This document shows, one piece after another, positions 43,976-52,420 of a DNA stretch of 64,000 bases. The translations under genes and the position numbers were made by a program. Under the pieces are notes generated by a model. That model did no database searches. It was not told where the DNA came from and worked only from the letters and a program-made list of their open reading frames with translations. The DNA is from Leishmania donovani. Taxonomy: Eukaryota; Euglenozoa; Kinetoplastea; Trypanosomatida; Trypanosomatidae. The stretch is from NCBI RefSeq assembly GCF_000227135.1, contig NC_018262.1, positions 1,701,502 to 1,765,501 of the forward strand, in the 5' to 3' direction. How positions within the stretch are numbered: position 1 is the first letter of the stretch; each line of letters starts with the position of its first letter.

Positions 43976-44755
43976 GTGAGGAGGCTAACAACCGAAAGGA
44001 CGGACGGGCCGACACCCTGGCGTGGCTGCTGCAGTGCACATGGCGGCATGTTTGCCGGAATGCATTTGACGTTGTCTGCGGAAGCGTTGCCGACTCTTCA
44101 GCGTCCGTGTGTACACCACAAAGGCATGATATTCTTGGAATCACAGAAAAAAGGCGTGTGTTGGAAGCTGGATTGCACGTACGCATGTGCCTCACCTCCC
44201 CAGAGACCGGACGACATAGCGCGTCTTCGTGGCCGCCGTTAGGCGAGGCGGACATGTCAAACGGAAAAGCGACGCCTTTGCTTGCCTCTGCCGTCAAGTC
44301 AACGACTTCCTTACCCGCTCTCCCTCTGCGGAGGGAAGGTAGGTGTAAGCAGCCGCATTCATGCTCTTGAGCGTCCTCACGCTCCCTCACCCGAGCGGCC
44401 CAGTGCAGGGCGGTGCATCTCACCGTCTGTGAGAATGTGCAGAGAAGCTCGTCCTTTGTCTTCTCAAGTCTGTGTGTGTGCGTGCATGTGTGTAGAATTC
44501 TTCCTGGTTGCTCCTCTTCTCTGCCTCTCTCTCCTCCCTCTCCATGGCGGCCCACGTGAAATCATGCCCGCCCGAGTTGCGCTTCTTTTTAATTCTTTGG
44601 AAGAAGTGGCACGCAAGGAGAATCTGCGCCGATGCATAGCACCAGCTATCCAGGTGCACACCTACTTGCATGCATACGCTAACGTGTATCTTCGTTCCAC
44701 CTTAACCGGTTGTCGTTGCTCCCTTCTGCGAAAACGGCCTCTGCAGTCCCCACCA
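43976..44755. other. Spacer before the HAD hydrolase gene
   Basis: 0.8 kb. A pyrimidine-rich run at about 44455-44545 lies within an open frame continuous with the downstream gene, including ATGs at 44432 and 44564. A second, shorter tract ends in CTGCAG at 44741-44746, 10 nt before ATG 44756, and is the acceptor I prefer. Confidence 0.5.
44745..44746 (+). promoter_or_regulatory. Candidate trans-splice acceptor for the CECR5-like gene
   Basis: AG in CTGCAG ten nucleotides before ATG 44756. Use of this site would exclude the upstream in-frame ATG 44564 and so decides the N-terminus. Confidence 0.4.
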
Positions 44756-46405
44756 ATGCGCGCGTCATCTTGGCTCTACCGTGGGCTGCTGCGCCGCACG
44801 CCATTCTACTGTCGCCGTTTTGTGCCCCCGTGGGAGAAGGACGGGAAGACGGCTGAAGAGCTCTTTGGCGGCATTTTGCAGAGCTCCAACCCAATCCAAA
44901 AGCAGCGCAGGGATGCGGAGCGTCAGCGACAGCTCGAAGAGGCCGCAGCTGTTGAGGACGCCTTATCGCCGGAGGAGCAGCGGAGATTGGAGGCCATGGA
45001 GGCGCACAACGCTGCCGTCGCCGAGGAGCGTCGCAATTTTCTTCCGTATGGGGCGACCCCGCACAAATACTTTGAGACCTCTAACATGGCCGCCTGGGGT
45101 GAGTACACGACCGCCCTTCGAGCCGTGGCGAACCTTAGTGCCTCATCGCAGTCGCCGTCGAACAGTGAGAACTCATATTCGCCAAGCGTCCAGCATCAGT
45201 TGGTGGAGGACATGGAGAACAAGATTCCGTACAGGTATGACGCTTATGTGGAACCGGCAGCGTCGCCGTCGTCTTCATCGGCTCACAAAGGTCCGCAGTG
45301 GCCGTTGCACGGGTCGGCTGGCTTGGTGCTGGACATCGACGGCGTTGTGTACCGTAGCCATCGTCTCATATCAGGCGCCGACACCGCCATCCGGAAACTC
45401 TCCACGCTGCGCATTCCATTTGTGTTCATGACGAACAGCGGCCACAAAAGCGAAGCCGATAAGGCTGAGGAGCTTTCTGCGTTGCTGGGCTGTGACATCA
45501 GAGCGAACCAGGTGCTGCTGGCGCACAGCCCGATGCGCCTGCTCGCGCCGGAGTACGGAGAGGAGCGCGTGCTTGTCGTTGGTGCGCCGCGCTGCGCAAA
45601 TATCGCACGCGAGTACGGATTTCGGCGGGCCATCTCTGTACAGCAGTACCAGTGTGAGCACCCGGAGATGGTGCCATTCAAGAAGTGGGGTAACCTGAAG
45701 CGGGCGGCACCGGGCACTGTGCCGTTTCCTGCCATCGGTGCCATTCTGCAGATGAGTGACCCGGAAGACGCCTTCAACGACATCCAGACCGTGCTGGATG
45801 TACTCCTCGCACCAGGTGGCCAGGTCGGCCCGTACGTCTCCGGCGCTCAGACGACGCCGTACTTCGCCGCGGCTGACGACTTACTGTGGGCCACAGAGGC
45901 ACCGCTGCCGCGACTCGGTCAGGGTGCGTTTCGAGAAATGCTGGCCTCTGTTTACGAGAGCGTCACCGGACAGGGCATGCAGCTGCAGCAGTATGGGAAG
46001 CCCCGCGCTATCGCCTACGCGTTTGCCGAGAAGCGCTTGAGGGAAGTGTCCGCTGCGCTGGGGTGGGATCCGAACCAGTTTCGCTCCATTTTCATGATTG
46101 GCGACAACATCGAGAGCGACATCGTCGGCGCCAACGCCGCTGGTGGACTGTGGACGAGCGTGCATGTGCTCTCCGGCATCGGGCGTGCGCCAGCAGCACG
46201 CCGCACGCTGAGTATTGATGATTACGAGCTGGAGTGGATCGAGTCGTGTGTGCCCAAGACACCGCACTACGTCGCACCTACGCTGGATCACTTTGTGCGG
46301 GAGCTGCTCGCCTTCCCCGAGGCGGCGCTCTTGCAGAGCAAGGCACCGTACCACGGAAAGCCGAACCCGGTTGACCTGCACGGTGCCTACAACTTTCGCG
46401 AGTGA
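44756..46405 (+). CDS. HAD-superfamily class IIA hydrolase, CECR5-like, probably mitochondrial
   Basis: 549 residues. HAD motif I is GLVLDIDGVVYRSH with D193 and D195, motif II is FVFMTNSG, and motif IV is MIGDNIESDIVGANAAGG. The order and spacing (a large cap between II and IV) fit class IIA hydrolases of the CECR5/HDHD5 type, whose substrate is not established; a phosphatase activity is assumed from the catalytic residues. The N-terminus (MRASSWLYRGLLRRTPFYCRR) is a good mitochondrial presequence. Residues 30-185 are a charged, partly low-complexity extension before the catalytic domain. The frame extends upstream to ATG 44564, which would add 64 residues and bury the presequence, so ATG 44756 is preferred. 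Confidence 0.85.
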   Translation: MRASSWLYRGLLRRTPFYCRRFVPPWEKDGKTAEELFGGILQSSNPIQKQRRDAERQRQLEEAAAVEDALSPEEQRRLEAMEAHNAAVAEERRNFLPYGATPHKYFETSNMAAWGEYTTALRAVANLSASSQSPSNSENSYSPSVQHQLVEDMENKIPYRYDAYVEPAASPSSSSAHKGPQWPLHGSAGLVLDIDGVVYRSHRLISGADTAIRKLSTLRIPFVFMTNSGHKSEADKAEELSALLGCDIRANQVLLAHSPMRLLAPEYGEERVLVVGAPRCANIAREYGFRRAISVQQYQCEHPEMVPFKKWGNLKRAAPGTVPFPAIGAILQMSDPEDAFNDIQTVLDVLLAPGGQVGPYVSGAQTTPYFAAADDLLWATEAPLPRLGQGAFREMLASVYESVTGQGMQLQQYGKPRAIAYAFAEKRLREVSAALGWDPNQFRSIFMIGDNIESDIVGANAAGGLWTSVHVLSGIGRAPAARRTLSIDDYELEWIESCVPKTPHYVAPTLDHFVRELLAFPEAALLQSKAPYHGKPNPVDLHGAYNFRE

Positions 46406-46947
46406 GGTGTGCGGCGTACGCGCATAAAGGCGCGAGTGCCGCAATTGCAAATGCATGCACTTGTGGTGTTGGAGTGCGGCGTCGCAGCGCCTGCTTCGAC
46501 TTTCCACTGCACGTAGTGAAGAAGAGGGAGAAGCACAGTGCGCACATGAGCAGGTCACCGAAGGCCGCTGCTCAAGAAGAACATAGTCGCACGCGCGCAT
46601 GCCCCCTTGACATGCCTGACCTTCTCTTATTTCTCTGTGCAGGATGCTTTCGAATGTCTCCTATGCGTGGGCCACCTTCGAACGCTTCTCGTCGTGCTCG
46701 TCCCTGCGCCCCTCAGGTTTGTATCACATCCGCCCGCTCTTCATCTGCCTCGCGTTCTTTCTGCTCCCCTGCCCACGGGGAGATTCACAGAGTCGCTACC
46801 GGGCAGTGTGCATCAGGGAACATCTTCTCTCGTTTTTCTCTTTATTATTATTTTTTTTTCGGTTCCGCCGCGACCCCCACCCCCTCAGCACACATAAATA
46901 CAAAGGCACAGCCGCGACTGAAGTGGACGGTGCAAGTCGCACCGACC
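46406..46947. other. Spacer before the Kintoun-like gene
   Basis: 0.5 kb that stays open in the frame of the next gene but contains a strong pyrimidine tract (about 46828-46862) ending at AG 46887-46888. The upstream open part is therefore probably intergenic. Confidence 0.55.
46887..46888 (+). promoter_or_regulatory. Candidate trans-splice acceptor for the Kintoun-like gene
   Basis: CCCCTCAG after a T-rich then C-rich tract, 59 nt before ATG 46948. Among the cleaner acceptor signals in the window. Confidence 0.5.
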
Positions 46948-48855
46948 ATGAACCCCAACGATGCAGCGCAGCATCTGCTGCAAAACGAAAAGTTCCTGGA
47001 ACTCTTTCAGCGAGCACTCTGCAGCGGCGGTGGCAACGGCAATGGTGGAGGCATTAGTGACATGCTCCAGTCTATGCCCGAGGAGGGCGATCCAAAGCGA
47101 GAGGAGTGGCTGCGCACTCTGCAGTCACGCCTGCAGGAGGAAGCGACCAAGGAGGCAAAAGAGGACTTGGAGCAGGTGCACAGCGACGAGCATGGTCAGT
47201 GGATGTTTGTCTTGCCGGACCCAGGGTTCTGTATCAAGACAAACGTTGCCGGTGGCGCGAAGGTGTTCATTAACGTGTGCCAGCACGCACGCATCGGAGA
47301 GCCAGTGCCTATGGCAGCAGAGAATGGAAACGCTGGTCAGGGTGACACCGCGGAGATGCGCTACCGCATCCCGATCAGCTGCGGCCAAGCGCGGCCCGGC
47401 CAGGACAAGGGTGGAAAACCCTGCAAGGTGTACGATGTCATCGTCAACCCGTCGACAATGCAGCGTTGCGGCAAGGATCACGAGTTCCGCCGCTTTGTGG
47501 CCGCACTGTGCATGCAATGGATTAAGCAGAAATCTGAGCCCACCCTGAACGCCGACGAGTTCCGAAACCTCAACTTTAAGTGTAAAGGCAAGCTTGAGCC
47601 GCAGCGCATTCGTCTCTCGACGCGGCCGAAGGAGCGCAACGCGATGGGGGACGAGATCCGCCTGCCGACCGCCGCGGGTAGCGCCACAGCGCCGTCACAG
47701 GTGACCGGGTCGCGGGGAAACGGCAAGCTAGTTCAGGAGGTGCTTGCACCCACTAACACCAACGCGGACCCTTCTGCAAGTTCGACGGATGCGGCGACAC
47801 CCGGTACCGCTGCATTGAAGCCGGAGCCAGCCGTCAAGAGTGTGACCGCTGAGGGCGTGTACAGTTGGGCACTGCACAAGAGGCCCGCGTCGAACCCGTA
47901 CTTCAAGGAGAATGTGCCTGCTCACTTCGCCATCACGCTTTACCTGCCAGGAGTCCAAACAATCCGCGAGGTCGACGTCCGCATCGGCCACCGACGAGTG
48001 GATTGCTACTACATTGACGAGGTGACCGACGGCGAGGAGCGCGACGAGGAGGCGGCGGCATCAGCGGAGAGTGGTGAGCGTGGGCCGGCTTCGGCCAACA
48101 AAGGGTCTGGTGCCTCGCCGTTTCTCTCTTTGACCCTTGACTACCCCGTTTCCGAGGACGTGGTGGAGGCCAAGTACGTGCGGAAAACGTCACTGCTGAA
48201 GCTGAAGCTAGCGGTGCAGCTGCCCGACGAGACGCAGGCTCCTGCCACTCGCCCGGACCGCGACGTGACAGAGGTCGAGATGGAGGAGCAGCAGCGCGAA
48301 CAAGCGGCGCGCGAAGAAGAATGGGCCGCCGCCAAGGCGAGAAATGAGCGTCGACAGCAGGAGGAGGCCGCGGTGATGGCAGAGCGGCGTAGCTACATTG
48401 AAAATTTGTCCGCTGTGAAATCGGGCGACATCCCGCCCATCATTCGGGATGAGGTGGATCAGATGCCGCCCGAGCAGCTGCCGGGCATGCTTTACCGATT
48501 GGAGAGGCGTATGCGCAAAGGTGACTCCATCGATATGCTGCTGGAAAAGCTGCCGGAGCCGATGCTGAACGCGCTGGTCGACTACATTTGCGAGAAACTG
48601 TCGCTGGAACCGCGTCAGCGTAAGGCGTCTGCAGCGAAAGGAGAGCACCACACAGCATCCTCATCACCTTCACATGAAGGGAATCCCACCTCTGCGGTCT
48701 CGCCGTTGGCGGCCAAAGCTGCTGAAGCTGAAGACTCGAACAAGCGGCCGTCAACTGAGAGCCAGCCGGCAATGCAAGTATTTCACGCGACGACGCAGTC
48801 CGAGGCGCTCTTCGGCGTTCAACTTCACAACCGGTACCTCTTTGCACTTGATTGA
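46948..48855 (+). CDS. PIH1-domain axonemal dynein assembly factor, Kintoun/DNAAF2-like
   Basis: 635 residues. Kintoun-type proteins work with HSP90 in the cytoplasm to pre-assemble axonemal dynein arms. The PIH1 N-domain starts near residue 87: LPDPGFCIKTNVAGGAKVF then INVCQHARIGEP, and continues to VYDVIVNPSTMQRC and the FRRF block. A CS-like domain at about 304-420 (HFAITLYLPGVQTIREVDV, then FLSLTLDYPVSED and KTSLLKLKLAVQLP) gives the PIH1 plus CS plan of Kintoun rather than PIH1D1. A charged coiled segment follows (about 440-475), then a C-terminal block (PEQLPGMLYRLERRMRKGD, then EKLPEPMLNALVDYICEKL) that I do not recognise. ATG 46948 is the first after the likely splice acceptor. The organism is flagellate, which fits the role. 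Confidence 0.85.
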   Translation: MNPNDAAQHLLQNEKFLELFQRALCSGGGNGNGGGISDMLQSMPEEGDPKREEWLRTLQSRLQEEATKEAKEDLEQVHSDEHGQWMFVLPDPGFCIKTNVAGGAKVFINVCQHARIGEPVPMAAENGNAGQGDTAEMRYRIPISCGQARPGQDKGGKPCKVYDVIVNPSTMQRCGKDHEFRRFVAALCMQWIKQKSEPTLNADEFRNLNFKCKGKLEPQRIRLSTRPKERNAMGDEIRLPTAAGSATAPSQVTGSRGNGKLVQEVLAPTNTNADPSASSTDAATPGTAALKPEPAVKSVTAEGVYSWALHKRPASNPYFKENVPAHFAITLYLPGVQTIREVDVRIGHRRVDCYYIDEVTDGEERDEEAAASAESGERGPASANKGSGASPFLSLTLDYPVSEDVVEAKYVRKTSLLKLKLAVQLPDETQAPATRPDRDVTEVEMEEQQREQAAREEEWAAAKARNERRQQEEAAVMAERRSYIENLSAVKSGDIPPIIRDEVDQMPPEQLPGMLYRLERRMRKGDSIDMLLEKLPEPMLNALVDYICEKLSLEPRQRKASAAKGEHHTASSSPSHEGNPTSAVSPLAAKAAEAEDSNKRPSTESQPAMQVFHATTQSEALFGVQLHNRYLFALD

Positions 48856-50274
48856 TCGACAAGGCGCTGGCGAGGGAGAGGGGGGGGGAGCACAGTAGCC
48901 CTTTCCCTCTCTGTTTGCTTTCCTGCCGGGTGCGCTTGGCGGAGGCCTTTCCTTGTCGTTCACAGCTTGCGATCTTGTTGTATATGATGTTACAGACGAT
49001 GCTGGCGCGCAACATCGTCTCTCACCACCACTGCCGAGAATGTCGAAAGGCATGCATGCGCGCCTCGCAGCCAGACATGCGAAGACGTCAAGCTCTGCAC
49101 GCATGGCGAGCGATCGCCTCGCCTTCCAAGCGCGTAGCGGAGGGACACCGAACGTGCGTGCAGATCCACGACGGAGATCGTCAGAGCACTGGGCTGCACA
49201 CTGCGCTCCGACAAGCAACAGCACGGTTTCCTTCTGCAACATCTTTGCATGGACAAGCAAAGAAACACACACACACACAGAGGGCAGCGCGGCCGTCGAC
49301 ACGCATGCAAACCTCTTCTCCCTCCTCTTTCTCTGGTCGTTTTGCCTCTTTGTTTCAGTGCCGTATAGGTGCGGTTTCTCAACACGCAGGGACGTTTTTG
49401 TGTATCTAATCTCGGGCACCGTCAAGTCACTAGCACCCGCTCTTCTCTCTACTATATATTCCAGCCGCACTCACGAACGCGCACGTCATTCTCGCACCCC
49501 CCATCGTGCGATTGGGCTCTGCAGTCTGGAGAACAGATACCACCGATTCGCTCCACCAATAGCCCCCCCCCCCGCACACACACACACACGCACACAGACT
49601 TCCTTCTTCTAAACGGCACATTCAACCAAACCTACGAGCGCATAAGCACGCCTCCATGCACACTTGCAGACGTAGCAGATCTGCAGTTTGATCGTAGCAC
49701 AGAGAGGCCTTTGCAAGAGAGACCGACGCGTTTTTATTTCCTCCTCTGCACGTCACCACACGACACACACACACACACACACAACAGCAGCAAACAAAAC
49801 ACTAACACACGAAAAGAAATATATATATATATATTATATACAGCGAGTGAGCTCCTCAACACTCCCGAACACATCGCACAAGCCTGCTCGTATTCGTCTC
49901 GTCTACTCACGCTTTCCTTCCTTTCTTCATCTTCTTTTCCGGTCTCCGCATCGTTGAGTACACAGTCACTCACACAAGCAATATAATTCTTTTTGTTTTC
50001 GTGTTTTTCTACTGCTGTTCCTTGTTGCCTTTGTCGTGTCGTGGGCGTTGTCGGCTCTACTTTCGTCCCTCTCGCGCGCGTTTGCGGTCTTGTTGTGAAA
50101 CGGCGATTTCACTGAGTTGTCTGTTCAAACTCGGGTCCCCGTTTCATCCACCTTTTTTTTTTGGTTGTTCTCAAGCGTAGAAGTTGAAGACGGTCTTGCT
50201 TCTCTGTCCGCACCCAGAGATCCACTCATCTCTGTTTTTTTTTCCCGCTGCGTCTTCTGTTGTTTGTGCGAGCC
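48856..50274. other. Spacer between the Kintoun-like gene and the 50275 gene
   Basis: 1.4 kb. A GC-rich 3' flank to about 49250 is followed by (AC)n tracts (about 49266-49280, 49575-49600, 49765-49783) and an (AT)n run at about 49819-49841. A T-rich tract near 50148-50162 and another near 50235-50243 probably direct splicing for the next gene. Confidence 0.55.
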
Positions 50275-51303
50275 ATGCTACGCCGCACGTGTCTCGCACG
50301 CGTGCACCTCTTCAGCGCGCTGGTGCCGCAGGTAAAGGTGCAAGCGCCGCACTTTTTGTCGGCAGAGGGCGTGGCCACGGCCAGGGTCGCGCTCGAGGAG
50401 CGCAAGTCGTACATGGACTACCCCGAACTCGTTGAATGCGTCGACGCACTCGGCAACATTGACAGCGCGCTCAAAAAGAGTGACGTGGCGAAGAAACTGA
50501 GTAGGTGTGTCGATGCTCTGCGCGCTCAGCTGTACCGCAAGGACTCGACCGATCCACGACGACGGCTGGAGCTGCACGAAGCCGTGATGGCGGCGGGCTT
50601 CTATGAACGTGTCATCAGCGTGACTCAGCTGGAGGGAGAGGGGATTCGCTACGTTATGAACCACTTCAACTTCGACGTGCGTCGCGACACGCTGATCACG
50701 CGAAAGGTGCATGAGACGCTCGCGGAAGAGAAGACAACGACGCCAGAGTCAGAGCAGCTTCTACGCGACTTGCTACTTCTTGAGCGTCGCCTCACTGGCA
50801 AGTATCGCTTCTCGCAGCTTGGGGGCCGCCGCTGGTTTGCGCTCGGCATGCCGCTCTCCGAGATCAAGACGGAGAAAGAGGCGCAGCGTCTCCTTGACAT
50901 CAGCGTCATCAAGAGGGACGGCAACTTCACTCTTTGTGAGGTGGATTCGGAGAAGTTGTGGAAGACGATTACGATCAAACCAAACGAGGAGCAGCACGTC
51001 ACGTTCGCGGAGGCAGGGAACATATTCAAGGATATTCGCGAAGCCGACACGATTTTTGAGCTGCGCGTGCAAAAGCCGCAGACGCCGCCAGATTTTTGGG
51101 AGCGACTCCGCGAAACGCTGCTGCGCTACTGGGTGCTGTGGTTTGCAGCGTGGGTGACTTTTTTCATGGTGGATGAGGAGATTATCACGCTGGTTGCGCT
51201 GATCTTCATGAAGCACTGGCAGACGAAGATGCTGGAAGAGGAGGCGCAAAAGACGGGGGGCAAGGTGTACATCGCATCCGCCGTGGGTCGCTCTCGAGAG
51301 TGA
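50275..51303 (+). CDS. Probable mitochondrial single-TM protein, 342 aa
   Basis: Family not recognised. The N-terminus (MLRRTCLARVHLFSALVPQV) is a convincing mitochondrial presequence. The body is soluble and helical with many charged residues and contains a block LGGRRWFALGMPLSEIK in the middle. A hydrophobic stretch at about 285-312 (YWVLWFAAWVTFFMV then ITLVALIFM, interrupted by DEE) is a single TM or a re-entrant pair near the C-terminus, followed by a 30-residue charged tail. This arrangement suggests anchoring in the inner membrane. A TTG-initiated extension of five codons is rejected in favour of ATG 50275. Confidence 0.8.
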   Translation: MLRRTCLARVHLFSALVPQVKVQAPHFLSAEGVATARVALEERKSYMDYPELVECVDALGNIDSALKKSDVAKKLSRCVDALRAQLYRKDSTDPRRRLELHEAVMAAGFYERVISVTQLEGEGIRYVMNHFNFDVRRDTLITRKVHETLAEEKTTTPESEQLLRDLLLLERRLTGKYRFSQLGGRRWFALGMPLSEIKTEKEAQRLLDISVIKRDGNFTLCEVDSEKLWKTITIKPNEEQHVTFAEAGNIFKDIREADTIFELRVQKPQTPPDFWERLRETLLRYWVLWFAAWVTFFMVDEEIITLVALIFMKHWQTKMLEEEAQKTGGKVYIASAVGRSRE

Positions 51304-52420
51304 TGGCGGCGACTGGGGCTCGTCGATAAATTTGGTGTCTCTGTGTTATGCGCGGTGTGGATATGGCAGTGCTGGGTGAGGGCGCGTTCTCTTTTATTCT
51401 CTACGATTGTATTATTATCATATCATACATATACATATATGCATAGACGTATGTATGTGTGTACATATATTTTTCTAAGGAGATTGCTGCCGCGGGCTTC
51501 TTTTGAATTGCATCTCTCTGCACTCACGTCGCTCCCATTTCTCTACCGCCGTCCTGCATCTTCTGCTATGATCCAGGGTGGCTACGCGTTGTCGACGACG
51601 CCAGGGATCAGAAGGGCGGTGGAAGCGAGCCCGCTGCACAGTTTGTTTGCAGACACAATAAAACGCTCCTACATGATCAAACGACTCGTGCAAATCTCGT
51701 CTGAAGTGCGCACAGAAAAGAAGGCGACGCTGCCGAGGTCATGGAAGTGTCGCGCACCCTCACTCTCCGCGAAGTCCTTGCCTTCTCTCTCGAAAGCAAC
51801 GGCGTCAACGTCGCTGCGAAGCCTTCTGCCTCGTCTCTCGCATTTTATAGCTGCATCAAAGTGGGGCCTCCCATCTTACGCAGCAGATCGCACGATGCGT
51901 TGTGTACGTTTCTAGTCCTCTTACCGCCTTCTTATATACCTCCCTTTGGCTCCCTAACCGCGTTACCCGCTGGCTGAGACCCTCTCTGTCTCCATGTCTC
52001 GCTGTGCCATGCATGTGTCCGAGCATGCTGGCCTCTCACATTTCGCACCAATCGACTCCTCTTACTCTCACCTACGCATTCACTCTCACCCTGCCCCTTC
52101 GGTGAGCTTTCTTTTCTTTCATCTATCCTCGTTTCTTCGGGGGCACGCGTGTCTGCGTGCGGACGCTTCGCAGAGGGCTGTCAGAGCAGGCTCTCTCTCG
52201 TCATGACTCACAGTCCTCGTCTCTCTTATTTTCTCTGTACAACGATCGACTTGATCTGCGTGGGAGCGCCAGAGCCCCAAATCGGCCCTTCCCCTCCTCG
52301 CCTTATTCTCTACCTCTCTTAACCGTTATCCATCATAGCGGGCGTATACACAACGCATTACAGCATCGAAAGACTCTAGCGAAGGCGCACCAAACGACAG
52401 AAAGCGAACAAGTTGGGATA
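51304..52420. other. Spacer before the PGAP1-like gene
   Basis: 1.1 kb with an AT-rich portion (about 51405-51475), a short region of coding-like composition (51568-51890, listed separately) and pyrimidine tracts before the next gene. The tract at 52286-52320 and AG at 52337-52338 make a plausible splice acceptor 82 nt before the next ATG. Confidence 0.55.
51568..51977 (+). pseudogene. Possible small gene split by a -1 frameshift
   Basis: Two overlapping + frames look protein-like in succession. Frame one, from ATG 51568, reads SPLHSLFADTIKRSYMIKR and QISSEVRTEKK. From about 51717 the sense seems to move to the frame of ATG 51741, reading DAAEVMEVSRTLTLREVLAF and ESNGVNVAAKPSASS. The junction lies in an A/G-rich run (about 51714-51724), where one missing base would join them. 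Each frame alone degrades into Ser/Pro-rich sequence. Options are a decayed gene, a sequencing error, or coincidence in a short stretch. No family is recognised. Confidence 0.3.
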
